NCBI RefSeq assembly: GCF_947504135.1
Contig: NZ_CANNGG010000003.1
Location: forward strand, 248,001 to 312,000
Origin: an uncultured Tenacibaculum sp.
GTDB taxonomy: Bacteria > Bacteroidota > Bacteroidia > Flavobacteriales > Flavobacteriaceae
Direction: 5' to 3'
DNA: 64,000 nt
Shown here in pieces: positions 9,094 through 18,316 of this stretch. Within the stretch, counting starts at the first letter, position 1. Each line of letters starts with the position of its first letter. The translations under genes and the position numbers were made by a program. The notes beneath the pieces were generated by a model. The model worked only from the letters and a program-made list of their open reading frames with translations, was not told where the DNA came from and did no database searches.

Positions 9094-9101
9094 CGAAGGT
9101 A
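9094..9101 (-). promoter_or_regulatory. Probable -7 promoter element of ctlX
   Basis: On the minus strand this reads TACCTTCG, close to the Bacteroidota consensus TAnnTTTG, with CAGT and then the ctlX ATG following. No clear -33 TTTG was found upstream. The spacing puts the transcription start at or very near the start codon. Confidence 0.5.
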
Positions 9102-9197
9102 ACAGATTTTAATATTACTTTCTATTATTTTCTTATATTCAAAAGTAATTTATGGCATAATAACTGCTAGTAAAAGCTTTGATAAAACTTTAAAAAA

Positions 9198-9662
9198 ATG
9201 ACTAGAAAAACAATTAAAAAATCGGCTTCTATTTTAGCCATGACTTCATTAGTATTTTTCTCTTGTAAAAATCAAGGCAATAGTAATACTAAAAACAAAG
9301 TTAAACAACAACCTAAACAAGAATTTGTTGATGAGCACAATACTAAGAACTCTTTAGATTGGGCCGGAATCTATGAAGGTACACTACCTTGTGCTAGCTG
9401 TCCTGGAATTAACACTACACTTAAATTAAACGCTGATTTAACGTTTGAATTGACTGAAGTATACTTGGATGAAGGACAAAACAATTTTGTTGAAAAAGGA
9501 AGTTTTACATGGGATAAAAAAGGAACAAACATTACTTTGAATATTCCTGATAGAAATCCTCAATATAAATGTATAGAAGGTTCTGTGATTGCATTAGATA
9601 CTGAAGGAAAAGTAATTAAAGGAGAGCTTTCGAAATTTTATACTCTTTCAAAAAAAGAGTAA
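9198..9662 (+). CDS. NlpE-like lipoprotein (copper resistance NlpE N-terminal domain)
   Basis: A 154-residue lipoprotein. It starts with a basic/hydrophobic signal peptide and the lipobox FFSC (Cys23), followed by a low-complexity Asn/Lys/Gln linker to about residue 50. The globular part carries WAGIYEGTLPCASCPGI (residues 55-71, Cys65 and Cys68) and ends with LSKFYTLSKKE. This matches the N-terminal domain of NlpE, an envelope lipoprotein linked in E. coli to copper and surface stress signalling. The C-terminal OB domain of E. coli NlpE is absent, as is common in Bacteroidota. It is divergent from ctlX and ends just before a terminator shared with thiF. Confidence 0.85.
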   Translation: MTRKTIKKSASILAMTSLVFFSCKNQGNSNTKNKVKQQPKQEFVDEHNTKNSLDWAGIYEGTLPCASCPGINTTLKLNADLTFELTEVYLDEGQNNFVEKGSFTWDKKGTNITLNIPDRNPQYKCIEGSVIALDTEGKVIKGELSKFYTLSKKE

Positions 9663-9681
9663 GAATATTACTCTTTATACT

Positions 9682-9720
9682 ACAACGTCAACCTAATTAT
9701 TTGTTAGGTTGACGTTGTAT
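9682..9720. terminator. Bidirectional terminator between the nlpE-like gene and thiF
   Basis: A perfect 16-bp stem (9682-9697 with 9705-9720) encloses a 7-base loop. It lies between two convergent genes, 20 bases past the lipoprotein stop and directly against the thiF stop, so it can end both transcripts. T-runs on both sides are weak. Confidence 0.85.
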
Positions 9721-10776
9721 TTACCCTATCCCTCCCTTTAAATTTATAAAAGTAACGGTGTCAAATTGTTGTTCTAAAAAATCAATTGCTCGTTGGCTAC
9801 GTACTCCTGATTTACAATAAACTACCACAGGTTTTTCGATGTCTATTTCATCATATCGTTGAGTAAGTTCTCCTAACGGAATGTGTTGTCCTCCAATATG
9901 GTACTGCTCTCGTTCCCAATCTTCACGAACATCTAGCAGATTATAATTTGACAACTTACTTTGTAACTCTTCTAAAACTATCTCATTAGCAGCTGTTTTT
10001 ATTCCGCAGAAGAATTCATAATCGTTGTTTAACTCAGTAACCTCAGCTTTGTCTGTCTTTTCAAACTTTAATATCATTTGACGCATGCTTAAGGTATCAT
10101 ACATCAATAATTTATTCGCTAACACCTCTCCTATTCCACAAATAATCTTAATAGTTTCATTGGCTTGCAAACTCCCTATAATTCCGGGTAATACACCTAT
10201 TACACCAATTTCAGAACAATTGGGTGATTCTTCTGGTTTGGGTGGTGTTGGATATAAACATCGATACGTAGCACTTCCTTGATAATTAAACACACTTACT
10301 TGTCCTTCAAACTTAAAAATAGCCCCATACACCAATGGCTTTTGTGTTAATACCGCTGCATCGTTGGTTAAATAACGAGTGGCAAAATTATCGCTAGCAT
10401 CTACAACTACATCGTATTGTTGAAATAATGAAATAGCGTTCTGATTCGTTAATTTTTCTTTATATACATGAAACTGAACAAAAGGATTTAATTTTGATAA
10501 ACGATTTGCTGCTGTTTCTGCTTTAGACTTTCCTATATCATCTATTGTATATAAAACTTGGCGCTGTAAATTACTTTGATCTACTACATCATCATCAATA
10601 ACTCCAATCGTCCCAACACCTGCTGCTGTTAAATATTGTAGTAAAGGACATCCCAATCCACCAGCCCCTATCACTAATACCTTGGCTTGTTTTAGTTTTA
10701 GTTGTCCTTCTTCTCCTATTTTATCGAGAATAAGATGGCGATTGTATTGTTTTTGTTCTTCTTGACTTAAGTTCAT
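9721..10776 (-). CDS. thiF: ThiF-type sulfur-carrier adenylyltransferase fused to a rhodanese domain
   Basis: A 351-residue protein. Residues 1-240 are the E1-like ThiF/MoeB domain with the nucleotide loop GAGGLG at 37-42 and a substrate-binding region RCLYPTPP. Residues about 265-351 are a rhodanese domain with the active-site loop YCKSGVRS (Cys321). ThiF adenylates the Gly-Gly C-terminus of ThiS so that it can accept sulfur; the fused rhodanese could deliver the sulfur as a persulfide. As the last gene of the thi operon, with thiS at its head, ThiF is a better name than MoeB, although a double role in molybdopterin synthesis cannot be excluded. A 71-bp gap separates it from thiH. Confidence 0.9.
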   Translation of the reverse strand: MNLSQEEQKQYNRHLILDKIGEEGQLKLKQAKVLVIGAGGLGCPLLQYLTAAGVGTIGVIDDDVVDQSNLQRQVLYTIDDIGKSKAETAANRLSKLNPFVQFHVYKEKLTNQNAISLFQQYDVVVDASDNFATRYLTNDAAVLTQKPLVYGAIFKFEGQVSVFNYQGSATYRCLYPTPPKPEESPNCSEIGVIGVLPGIIGSLQANETIKIICGIGEVLANKLLMYDTLSMRQMILKFEKTDKAEVTELNNDYEFFCGIKTAANEIVLEELQSKLSNYNLLDVREDWEREQYHIGGQHIPLGELTQRYDEIDIEKPVVVYCKSGVRSQRAIDFLEQQFDTVTFINLKGGIG

Positions 10777-10802
10777 GTTTAATTGTAGAATAAATTCACC
10801 TC

Positions 10803-10857
10803 ATTAACTCTTAAATTTTTCATTCTTGATTCTAATAGCCTAACGGTCTAACTTCTA
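10803..10857. repeat. Degenerate heptamer-array element between thiF and thiH
   Basis: Bases 10831-10857 read as successive 7-base units of the type CTAATAG, CCTAACG, GTCTAAC, TTCTAAA and run across the thiH stop codon. Bases 10803-10815 (TTAACTCTTAAAT) are a short, poorer array. The units resemble those at 11951-12044 and 28731-28820, but this copy is the most decayed. Confidence 0.4.
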
Positions 10858-12005
10858 AAGTGCTCCCAATCTTTCCAAACTACTTCTAATCCCTGTCCTT
10901 TTAGCATCTGTACAATTTCTTCTGTACTTCGTTCGTCTGAAATTTCAAATTGCTCTAACGATTGTGGTTCAACACTATATCCTCCTGGGTTTGTTTTAGA
11001 TTCTGCACTTATTGAGGTTGCCCCTAAATTAACAATATTATTCCTAAAAACTTCACTTTCTCGGGTAGACATTGATAGCTCTACGTCTTCATCTAACATT
11101 CTAAATGCACAGATTAACTGTACCAAATCTGCATCCGTCATTTCTACTTTGGGTTCTAATCCTCCTGAATGTGGTCTTAAACGTGGGAATGAAATGGAAT
11201 ACTTTGTTTTCCAGTAGGTTTTCTGTAAATATTTTAAGTGCAATGCGGTAAAAAAACTATCAGCACGCCAATCTTCCAACCCGAATAAAGCTCCTAACCC
11301 TATTTTATGAACACCAGCTTTTCCTAACCTATCAGGAGTTTCCAAACGATACTCAAAATTTGATTTTTTCCCCTTCGGATGATGCTTTTTATACTCTTGT
11401 TGATGATAGGTTTCTTGATATACCAGTACTGCGTATAATCCGCTTTCAATTAACAATTCATATTCATCTTGATCTAAAGGTTGAACTTCAATCGTAATAT
11501 TTGAAAATTGTGAACGAATGAGCTGAATTGCATTTCTAATATAATCTACCCCCACTGTTTTATTAGCTTCTCCAGTTACTAACAAAATATGATCGTATCC
11601 TTTCGCTTTTAAAAAAGCAACTTCTTTCAATATTTCATCATCGGTTAAGGTTCTCCTCGGAATTTTGTTTGTAAAACTGAATCCGCAATACGTACATATA
11701 TTCTGACACTCGTTACTCAAATACATTGGAGCATACATTTGAATGGTATTTCCAAATCGCTTTTTAGTAAGCATGCAACTCCTTTGCGCCATTTGCTCTA
11801 AAAATGGTTTAGCTGCAGGAGAAATGAGCGCTTTAAAATCTTCCAAATCGAGTTTATCCTTAGATAAAGCACTTTCAACATCAACGGATGTTTTATTGAA
11901 AATGCTTTGTAAAGTTTCGTCCCAATTGTATTGGTTGAATATATCTTTGAAGCTCTTGGCTTTTGGCTCTTGGCTTTTATTTTTTATATTGTTTACTAAC
12001 ATCAC
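10848..12005 (-). CDS. thiH: 2-iminoacetate synthase ThiH (radical SAM)
   Basis: A 385-residue radical SAM enzyme that cleaves tyrosine to dehydroglycine (2-iminoacetate) and p-cresol, supplying the glycine part of the thiazole ring. The cluster motif is ECQNICTYCGFS (Cys100, Cys104, Cys107), followed by the BATS domain. Family sequences usually begin close to SFKDIFNQYNW, which here is residue 18. The preceding residues KNKSQEPKAKS are encoded by four degenerate 7-base repeats (11951-11978). There is no other good start, so translation must pass through the repeat from ATG 12003-12005 or 12000-12002. ThiG precedes it by 39 bp, and presence of ThiH explains the absence of ThiO. Confidence 0.95.
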   Translation of the reverse strand: MMLVNNIKNKSQEPKAKSFKDIFNQYNWDETLQSIFNKTSVDVESALSKDKLDLEDFKALISPAAKPFLEQMAQRSCMLTKKRFGNTIQMYAPMYLSNECQNICTYCGFSFTNKIPRRTLTDDEILKEVAFLKAKGYDHILLVTGEANKTVGVDYIRNAIQLIRSQFSNITIEVQPLDQDEYELLIESGLYAVLVYQETYHQQEYKKHHPKGKKSNFEYRLETPDRLGKAGVHKIGLGALFGLEDWRADSFFTALHLKYLQKTYWKTKYSISFPRLRPHSGGLEPKVEMTDADLVQLICAFRMLDEDVELSMSTRESEVFRNNIVNLGATSISAESKTNPGGYSVEPQSLEQFEISDERSTEEIVQMLKGQGLEVVWKDWEHFRS

Positions 12006-12044
12006 ACTAATTTTAAATAAGCTAACGGCTAAGAGCCAACAGCG
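11951..12044. repeat. Inverted pair of heptamer arrays around the thiH start codon
   Basis: Plus-strand bases 11951-11978 are four 7-base units (AGCTCTT, GGCTTTT, GGCTCTT, GGCTTTT). Bases 12019-12044 are an opposing array (AAGCTAA, CGGCTAA, GAGCCAA and a partial unit). About 40 bases containing the thiH ATG lie between. The arrays are complementary enough to fold on each other. One array is translated as part of ThiH; the other abuts the thiG stop. Confidence 0.65.
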
Positions 12045-12815
12045 TTAATTCAAAAAACTTGTCAACGGACTACTTGCTTCTGCTTGTTTTCTTACAGGAG
12101 CTAGTTTTGCTTCATATGCCATTCTTCCTGCTTCTACTGCCATTTTAAAAGCTTGCGCCATCGCTACTGGATTTTGCGATACAGCAATGGCTGTGTTTAC
12201 CAAAACAGCATCAGCACCTAATTCCATAGCATATGCCGCATGGGAGGGTGCTCCAATACCAGCATCTACAACTACTGGAACATTAGATTGTTCTATAATG
12301 ATTTCTAAAAACTCCAACGTCCTCAATCCTTTATTACTTCCAATGGGCGCTCCTAAAGGCATTACACATTGTGTTCCTACTTCTTCTAATCGCTTACATA
12401 AAACCGGATCTGCATGAATGTAAGGCATCACCACAAATCCTTTTTTAACAAGCTCTTCAGCAGCTTTTAAGGTTTCAATTGGATCTGGTAATAAATATCT
12501 TGGGTCTGGATGTATTTCTAATTTTACCCAATTCGTTTCCAAAGCTTCTCTAGACAATTCAGCTGCAAACACTGCTTCTTTTGCTGTACGAACTCCCGAA
12601 GTGTTTGGTAATAAATTGATTCTTGAGTGGCTTAAATGTGATAAGATATCATCATCTTCATTTTGAACATCTACTCTTTTTAAAGCAACTGTTATCAATT
12701 CACTTTCTGAAGCTAACAAAGCTTCTTTCATTAATTGTGAGGAGCTGAATTTTCCCGTTCCTGTAAATAAACGTGAGGTAAATGTTTTATCTGCTATTGT
12801 TAAGTTGGTATTCAT
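12045..12815 (-). CDS. thiG: Thiazole synthase ThiG
   Basis: A 256-residue TIM-barrel enzyme that builds the thiazole phosphate from 1-deoxyxylulose 5-phosphate, dehydroglycine and ThiS thiocarboxylate. The likely Schiff-base lysine is Lys98 in [17 protein letters not shown], and [20 protein letters not shown] forms the phosphate-binding end. Length is normal. It lies between thiE (10-bp gap) and thiH in the thi operon and works with ThiS, ThiF and ThiH encoded beside it. Confidence 0.97.
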   Translation of the reverse strand: MNTNLTIADKTFTSRLFTGTGKFSSSQLMKEALLASESELITVALKRVDVQNEDDDILSHLSHSRINLLPNTSGVRTAKEAVFAAELSREALETNWVKLEIHPDPRYLLPDPIETLKAAEELVKKGFVVMPYIHADPVLCKRLEEVGTQCVMPLGAPIGSNKGLRTLEFLEIIIEQSNVPVVVDAGIGAPSHAAYAMELGADAVLVNTAIAVSQNPVAMAQAFKMAVEAGRMAYEAKLAPVRKQAEASSPLTSFLN

Positions 12816-12825
12816 TATTGCTGAT

Positions 12826-13473
12826 TTATTGCGCTTCTATTTTGTACACTTGTTCGTTGGTGCTAGGTGCCTTTAATATTTTATGAAATCTAGAAATCGA
12901 GTTGAAATTTTGTGTAATTGCTCCTGAAACAGCAACTCCATATACTCCCGTGTCAATAATTTCAGGTATATTTTCTGTGGTAATTCCACCGATGGCTATT
13001 ATTGGAGTGGTTGTTTTCAACTCTTCTAATAGCACTTGATATCCAGTAGTTCCTAAAACTGGACTCAAATTCTTTTTAGTTTCAGTAAACTGAAAAGGAC
13101 CTAAACCAATATAGTCTACTTCCTTTTCTAAGAGTTTTTTACAATCTTCCAAAGTATTAGCTGTTCCTCCTACGATATATAAATCACCTAAATACTTTTT
13201 TGCTTTTAATGGACACGTATCTGTTTTCCCTAAATGAACTCCATCTGCATTAACTTCTTTCGCTACTTTGTAATAATCGTTTATGATTAAACGCGTTTGA
13301 AAATGACTCGTAATTTCTCTCGCTTTTTGAGCTGTTTTTAAAATAGTTTTCGGATCCAGATTCTTTAATCGGAGTTGTACCCACTCTGCTCCAGAAGCAC
13401 AAGCTCTTTGAACATTTTCTAAGTGTTCTTCTGGAGTTTTCCCTTGAGTTATATAGTGTAATTTACTTATCAT
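12826..13473 (-). CDS. thiE: Thiamine phosphate synthase ThiE
   Basis: A 215-residue TIM-barrel enzyme joining HMP pyrophosphate with thiazole phosphate to give thiamine phosphate. Family motifs present are QLRLKN near residue 33, DGVHLGKTD near 80, [12 protein letters not shown] near 125 and PIIAIGGI near 155. Of the two ThiE-like proteins in this operon, this one keeps the full set of pyrophosphate-binding motifs and is the better candidate for the true enzyme. Its ATG overlaps the thiD stop by four bases, so the two are probably translationally coupled. Confidence 0.93.
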   Translation of the reverse strand: MISKLHYITQGKTPEEHLENVQRACASGAEWVQLRLKNLDPKTILKTAQKAREITSHFQTRLIINDYYKVAKEVNADGVHLGKTDTCPLKAKKYLGDLYIVGGTANTLEDCKKLLEKEVDYIGLGPFQFTETKKNLSPVLGTTGYQVLLEELKTTTPIIAIGGITTENIPEIIDTGVYGVAVSGAITQNFNSISRFHKILKAPSTNEQVYKIEAQ

Positions 13474-14225
13474 GTATAGTTGTGCTCTCCTAAGAGTGTT
13501 TTATTAGAGTTTAAAAATTGTTCTGTATACCATTTGGCATTTGTACATGCATCTTCTAAAGAAAGTTGTTTGGCTATGTTTGAAGCTAAAGCTGAAGACA
13601 ACACACAACCGCTTCCATGCTTTTCAAAAACGGATGTAGCTTTCGGTGGAATATTCAATTGTACTATCTTACTGTGATATACTTCATCCCATCCTTTTTT
13701 ATCTTCTCTATGTCCTCCTTTTAAATAGATATTGGTCTTTTCTGAAATGAATTCAATGGTTTCTTCAATCGATTTATTAGAAAACAAAGCTTTGATTTCA
13801 TCATAATTTGGAGTGATAAAATCACAGTGTTGCAATACTTCTTCAAACACTTTTATATGCTCTTCGGAATGAAAATCAAATCCAGCGCTGGCTTTTAAAA
13901 TAGGATCCAATACTATTTTTATGGATGAATTGTATTTTTTTAGTGATTGAATAACCTCCAATAATACATTCCAAGATTGGATGATTCCTATTTTTGCTAC
14001 TGATATTTCAAAGCGTTCAAATAAAGTTTCTATTTGATTGATGATGGTTTCTTTATCAACCCAAACACAGTCTTTAAAATCAATATCATTTTGAACTGTA
14101 ACTGCTGTACATACCGATAGTCCGTATAAACCATGTGCTTCAAAAGTTTTAATATCAGAAGTTAATCCTGCTCCACTTGACGGATCAAATCCTGCAATCG
14201 TTAGTATGTAAGCTTGTTGTTTCAT
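13470..14225 (-). CDS. thiD: Hydroxymethylpyrimidine/phosphomethylpyrimidine kinase ThiD
   Basis: A 251-residue ribokinase-fold enzyme that phosphorylates HMP and HMP phosphate. It has the N-terminal GFDPSSGAGLTSDIK loop near residue 13, an ITPNYDEIKALF segment and the anion-hole motif HGSGCVLSSALA near 203-214. Length is slightly short but usual for Bacteroidota. It overlaps thiE by four bases and follows the TenI-like gene by 33 bp in the thi operon. Confidence 0.95.
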   Translation of the reverse strand: MKQQAYILTIAGFDPSSGAGLTSDIKTFEAHGLYGLSVCTAVTVQNDIDFKDCVWVDKETIINQIETLFERFEISVAKIGIIQSWNVLLEVIQSLKKYNSSIKIVLDPILKASAGFDFHSEEHIKVFEEVLQHCDFITPNYDEIKALFSNKSIEETIEFISEKTNIYLKGGHREDKKGWDEVYHSKIVQLNIPPKATSVFEKHGSGCVLSSALASNIAKQLSLEDACTNAKWYTEQFLNSNKTLLGEHNYT

Positions 14226-14258
14226 TTTTTATTAATATGCTTTCTTTTGATAAAAAGA

Positions 14259-14861
14259 TTACTTCTTCATATACTTCTCGTAATGACGCTTGATATTTTT
14301 AAAGCTTTCAACTGGGGTTTCTGTATTCCAAACTCCTCCTAACACACCTATTCCTTGAAAACCTAACTCTAAGGTTTTTTGAATGGTATCAGTATTAATT
14401 CCGCCCATACCTATATTGGTTTTATCAATATGATTTACATCAAAACCTCTTCCTTCGTATCCTTTCTTTGAAATAGAAGAGAAAACAGGACTTAATAAAT
14501 GGTAATCAAATTCGATGTCGCAATTCGCTAATTCTTCAGGTTCGTGAAAAGAACTACTCATTGTTTTTCCTATCATGTTTAATCCTATAAAATATTCGCT
14601 TCCATTCTCTAAAGCATCAATTCTTTTTTGCTCTTGAAAATGAATTCCTTTTAGGTTGAATTCATTAATGAGTTTATGAAAATAATGAGTAACTATTCTA
14701 TCATGATACTTTTCATCTATCTTATTCAAATAAGCTACATGCTCCACGTAATTCTTATCAGGTTTTCTGAAATGATAATATTCCAATCCTTCTTCAAATA
14801 ATTGTTGAAGGATTTCAATCTCATTTGGAATATCTTTTTCTGAAGCTATTAAAACAATCAT
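14259..14861 (-). CDS. ThiE/TenI-like protein, second thiamine phosphate synthase homologue
   Basis: A 200-residue protein of the thiamine phosphate synthase/TenI superfamily. Recognisable elements are YYHFRKPDKN near residue 29, GIHFQEQKR in place of GVHLGxxD, LLSPVFSSISKKGYEGRG and MGGINTDTI. The changes at the pyrophosphate-binding positions make it look more like TenI, which in Bacillus is a thiazole tautomerase, than like ThiE. A second real ThiE lies two genes downstream. Its place directly after thiC in the riboswitch-controlled operon makes a thiamine role near certain, but the exact reaction is an inference. Confidence 0.8.
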   Translation of the reverse strand: MIVLIASEKDIPNEIEILQQLFEEGLEYYHFRKPDKNYVEHVAYLNKIDEKYHDRIVTHYFHKLINEFNLKGIHFQEQKRIDALENGSEYFIGLNMIGKTMSSSFHEPEELANCDIEFDYHLLSPVFSSISKKGYEGRGFDVNHIDKTNIGMGGINTDTIQKTLELGFQGIGVLGGVWNTETPVESFKNIKRHYEKYMKK

Positions 14862-14874
14862 ATAGTGAATTTTA

Positions 14875-14921
14875 AATTATGAATTACGAATTTAGAAATT
14901 GTCAACTCGTAATTCATAATT
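14875..14921. repeat. Perfect inverted repeat of AATTACG-type units between thiC and the tenI-like gene
   Basis: Fifteen bases (14875-14889) are exactly complementary to 14907-14921 around a 17-base loop. The arms are built of 7-base units of the AATTATG/AATTACG type. It lies in the 73-bp gap inside the thi operon. Without a T-run it is unlikely to be a strong terminator; it may be a mobile-repeat remnant or an mRNA-processing site. Confidence 0.7.
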
Positions 14922-14934
14922 CTATGTTTAGGTT

Positions 14935-16809
<1,875 letters not shown>

Positions 16810-16839
16810 TTATAATTTGAATTTTGTTTACTGAAAATA

Positions 16840-17043
16840 TTATCCTCCTTGTGTAGATTTAATGATTAAAACTTCATCATTGTTTTGGAGTAGTTTTGAA
16901 GACCAATCTGTTTTTTTTACCACACTACTGTTAACAGCAATAGCAATTCCATTGGTTTTAATTTGTAGTTTATCTACTAATTCTTGCAATACTAATGGGC
17001 TTAAAAACTCTTGTTGATTATTGTTTACTTTTATCGTTATCAT
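16840..17043 (-). CDS. thiS: Sulfur carrier protein ThiS
   Basis: A 67-residue ubiquitin-fold protein ending in IIKSTQGG. The terminal Gly-Gly is adenylated by ThiF and converted to the thiocarboxylate that gives sulfur to the thiazole ring. First gene of the thi operon. Its start lies about 80 bases after the TPP aptamer on the transcript, with a strong hairpin between. Confidence 0.95.
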   Translation of the reverse strand: MITIKVNNNQQEFLSPLVLQELVDKLQIKTNGIAIAVNSSVVKKTDWSSKLLQNNDEVLIIKSTQGG

Positions 17044-17077
17044 ACTAACATATATTTAAAGTAAACTGTAGAAGAAG

Positions 17078-17107
17078 TTTAGCATCGTTCCGTAAAACGA
17101 TTCTAAA
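17078..17107 (-). promoter_or_regulatory. Hairpin between the TPP aptamer and thiS, possible expression platform
   Basis: Bases 17084-17089 pair with 17096-17101, and after one mismatch 17078-17082 pair with 17103-17107, giving an 11-bp stem with a 6-base loop. It lies immediately downstream of the aptamer on the minus-strand transcript and is followed by a pyrimidine-rich TTCTTCT, a weak U-tract. It could terminate transcription when TPP is bound. Confidence 0.5.
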
Positions 17108-17119
17108 ACATGATTTTAC

Positions 17120-17206
17120 AACTTTTCCCTACGCTGGTGTTAACCATATCAGGTTCAAAGGATCTTTCTCAAACTAGCGAACTAGCTACTCCTAAAGTTT
17201 ACTGCA
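17120..17206 (-). ncRNA. TPP riboswitch (THI element) of the thi operon
   Basis: Reading the minus strand, the conserved core is present: a GGAGTAGCTAG...CTAG arm, CTTTGAACCTGAT and GGTTAACACCAGCGTAGGGA, closed by complementary ACTTT/AAAGT ends (P1). These conserved stretches bind the pyrimidine and pyrophosphate halves of thiamine pyrophosphate. It stands directly before thiS and should switch off the eight-gene operon when TPP is abundant. Confidence 0.96.
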
Positions 17207-17207
17207 A

Positions 17208-17215
17208 CAAATATA
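17208..17215 (-). promoter_or_regulatory. -7 promoter element of the thi operon
   Basis: The minus strand reads TATATTTG, a full match to TAnnTTTG, ending just before the first pairing bases of the TPP aptamer. Transcription would begin within about 7 bases, exactly where the riboswitch needs its 5' end. A clear -33 TTTG is not visible. Confidence 0.75.
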
Positions 17216-17252
17216 AACGTTTATTTTTTCTAAAACGACCTCTATAAAAATA

Positions 17253-17282
17253 AAAAAGCGAACTTTTAAAAGTTCGCTTTTT
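17253..17282. terminator. Terminator downstream of arginase
   Basis: A perfect 30-base palindrome, arms AAAAAGCGAACTTTT, ends in five T on both strands. It stands 20 bases past the arginase stop and upstream of the thi promoter, and insulates the two units. Confidence 0.9.
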
Positions 17283-17301
17283 ACTAAAAATTATTATAAT
17301 A

Positions 17302-18258
17302 CTATAAACTCTTTACCTTTTTAGTTACTTCTTCAAGAACTTCAAACGCCGTTTCAGCCATTTTATTTCCTTTAAAGTCTAGTAATGGGTTTACTTCAAC
17401 AAACTCCAAACAAGCTACTTTATTACTTGCTAACAATCCGTTAATTATATCAATGATTTCATGTTGATCAAATCCTTTAGGTACTGGTGTTCCTGTACCA
17501 TAAGATATCATATCACAATCCATTGAATCTACATCAAACGACACATATATTACATCACAAACAGATAATTTATCTAAAGCTTCGTTTACACAAACATCTA
17601 ATCCACGGTAACGAACTTCAGCAACCATATAGTTTTTAATACCATATTTCTCCATTTGCTTATCCTCTGGTTCTTCAGTATCTCGAACACCAAAGAAAAT
17701 AATATCTTCTGGTAATACTTTCTGCCCTGGAACTCCTATGTTTTTCATACGTTCCCACAACTCTGATGTTTCTCTACTTACATCGTTAATTTGACAATCT
17801 AAATTATCATCTGAAATAGCGGCAGATAAAGGCATTCCGTGAATGTTTCCTGACGGTGATGTATAAGGAGAATGTAAATCTCCATGAGCATCAATCCAAA
17901 CTACTCCTACTCTTTTATTAGGGTTAGCTGCTTTTATTCCACTGATAGTTCCTAACGCTGAAGAATGGTCTCCAGACAAAACTATAGGAAACTTCCCTTC
18001 TTGTAAATTTACTTTCACGTGGTTACTTAATCGTTTACATTGATTAAAAACGCTATCAATTCGTTTTGCAAACGAATTATTTACCTTATTATAAATAGAT
18101 TCGTTTTCAGTGATTACATCTTCAAAATCAAAAGAATCGAAATAATTACTTTTTTTATTTATCGCTGCAATTTCAATCGCATCTACTCCCATGTCAGACC
18201 CACGAGTTCCTGCTCCAATGTCTGATCTGTTTTTGATAATTTTAATTTCTTTCATCAT
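17302..18258 (-). CDS. rocF: Arginase (ureohydrolase family)
   Basis: A 318-residue Mn-dependent ureohydrolase. The three metal motifs are present: LSGDHSSALGT near residue 94, WIDAHGDLHSP near 124 and VSFDVDSMDCDM near 240. The stretch TSPSGNIHGMPLS after the second motif is typical of true arginases (arginine to ornithine plus urea) rather than agmatinases or formimidoylglutamases. Cytoplasmic. It stands alone: gltA lies upstream by 58 bp on the same strand and a strong palindromic terminator follows. CtlX, another arginine/citrulline enzyme, is 8 kb away. Confidence 0.88.
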   Translation of the reverse strand: MMKEIKIIKNRSDIGAGTRGSDMGVDAIEIAAINKKSNYFDSFDFEDVITENESIYNKVNNSFAKRIDSVFNQCKRLSNHVKVNLQEGKFPIVLSGDHSSALGTISGIKAANPNKRVGVVWIDAHGDLHSPYTSPSGNIHGMPLSAAISDDNLDCQINDVSRETSELWERMKNIGVPGQKVLPEDIIFFGVRDTEEPEDKQMEKYGIKNYMVAEVRYRGLDVCVNEALDKLSVCDVIYVSFDVDSMDCDMISYGTGTPVPKGFDQHEIIDIINGLLASNKVACLEFVEVNPLLDFKGNKMAETAFEVLEEVTKKVKSL

Positions 18259-18316
18259 GAGTTATTTTACATAAAAAATGCCATTTAATTATTTTAAATG
18301 ACACTTTTTAAATAGT

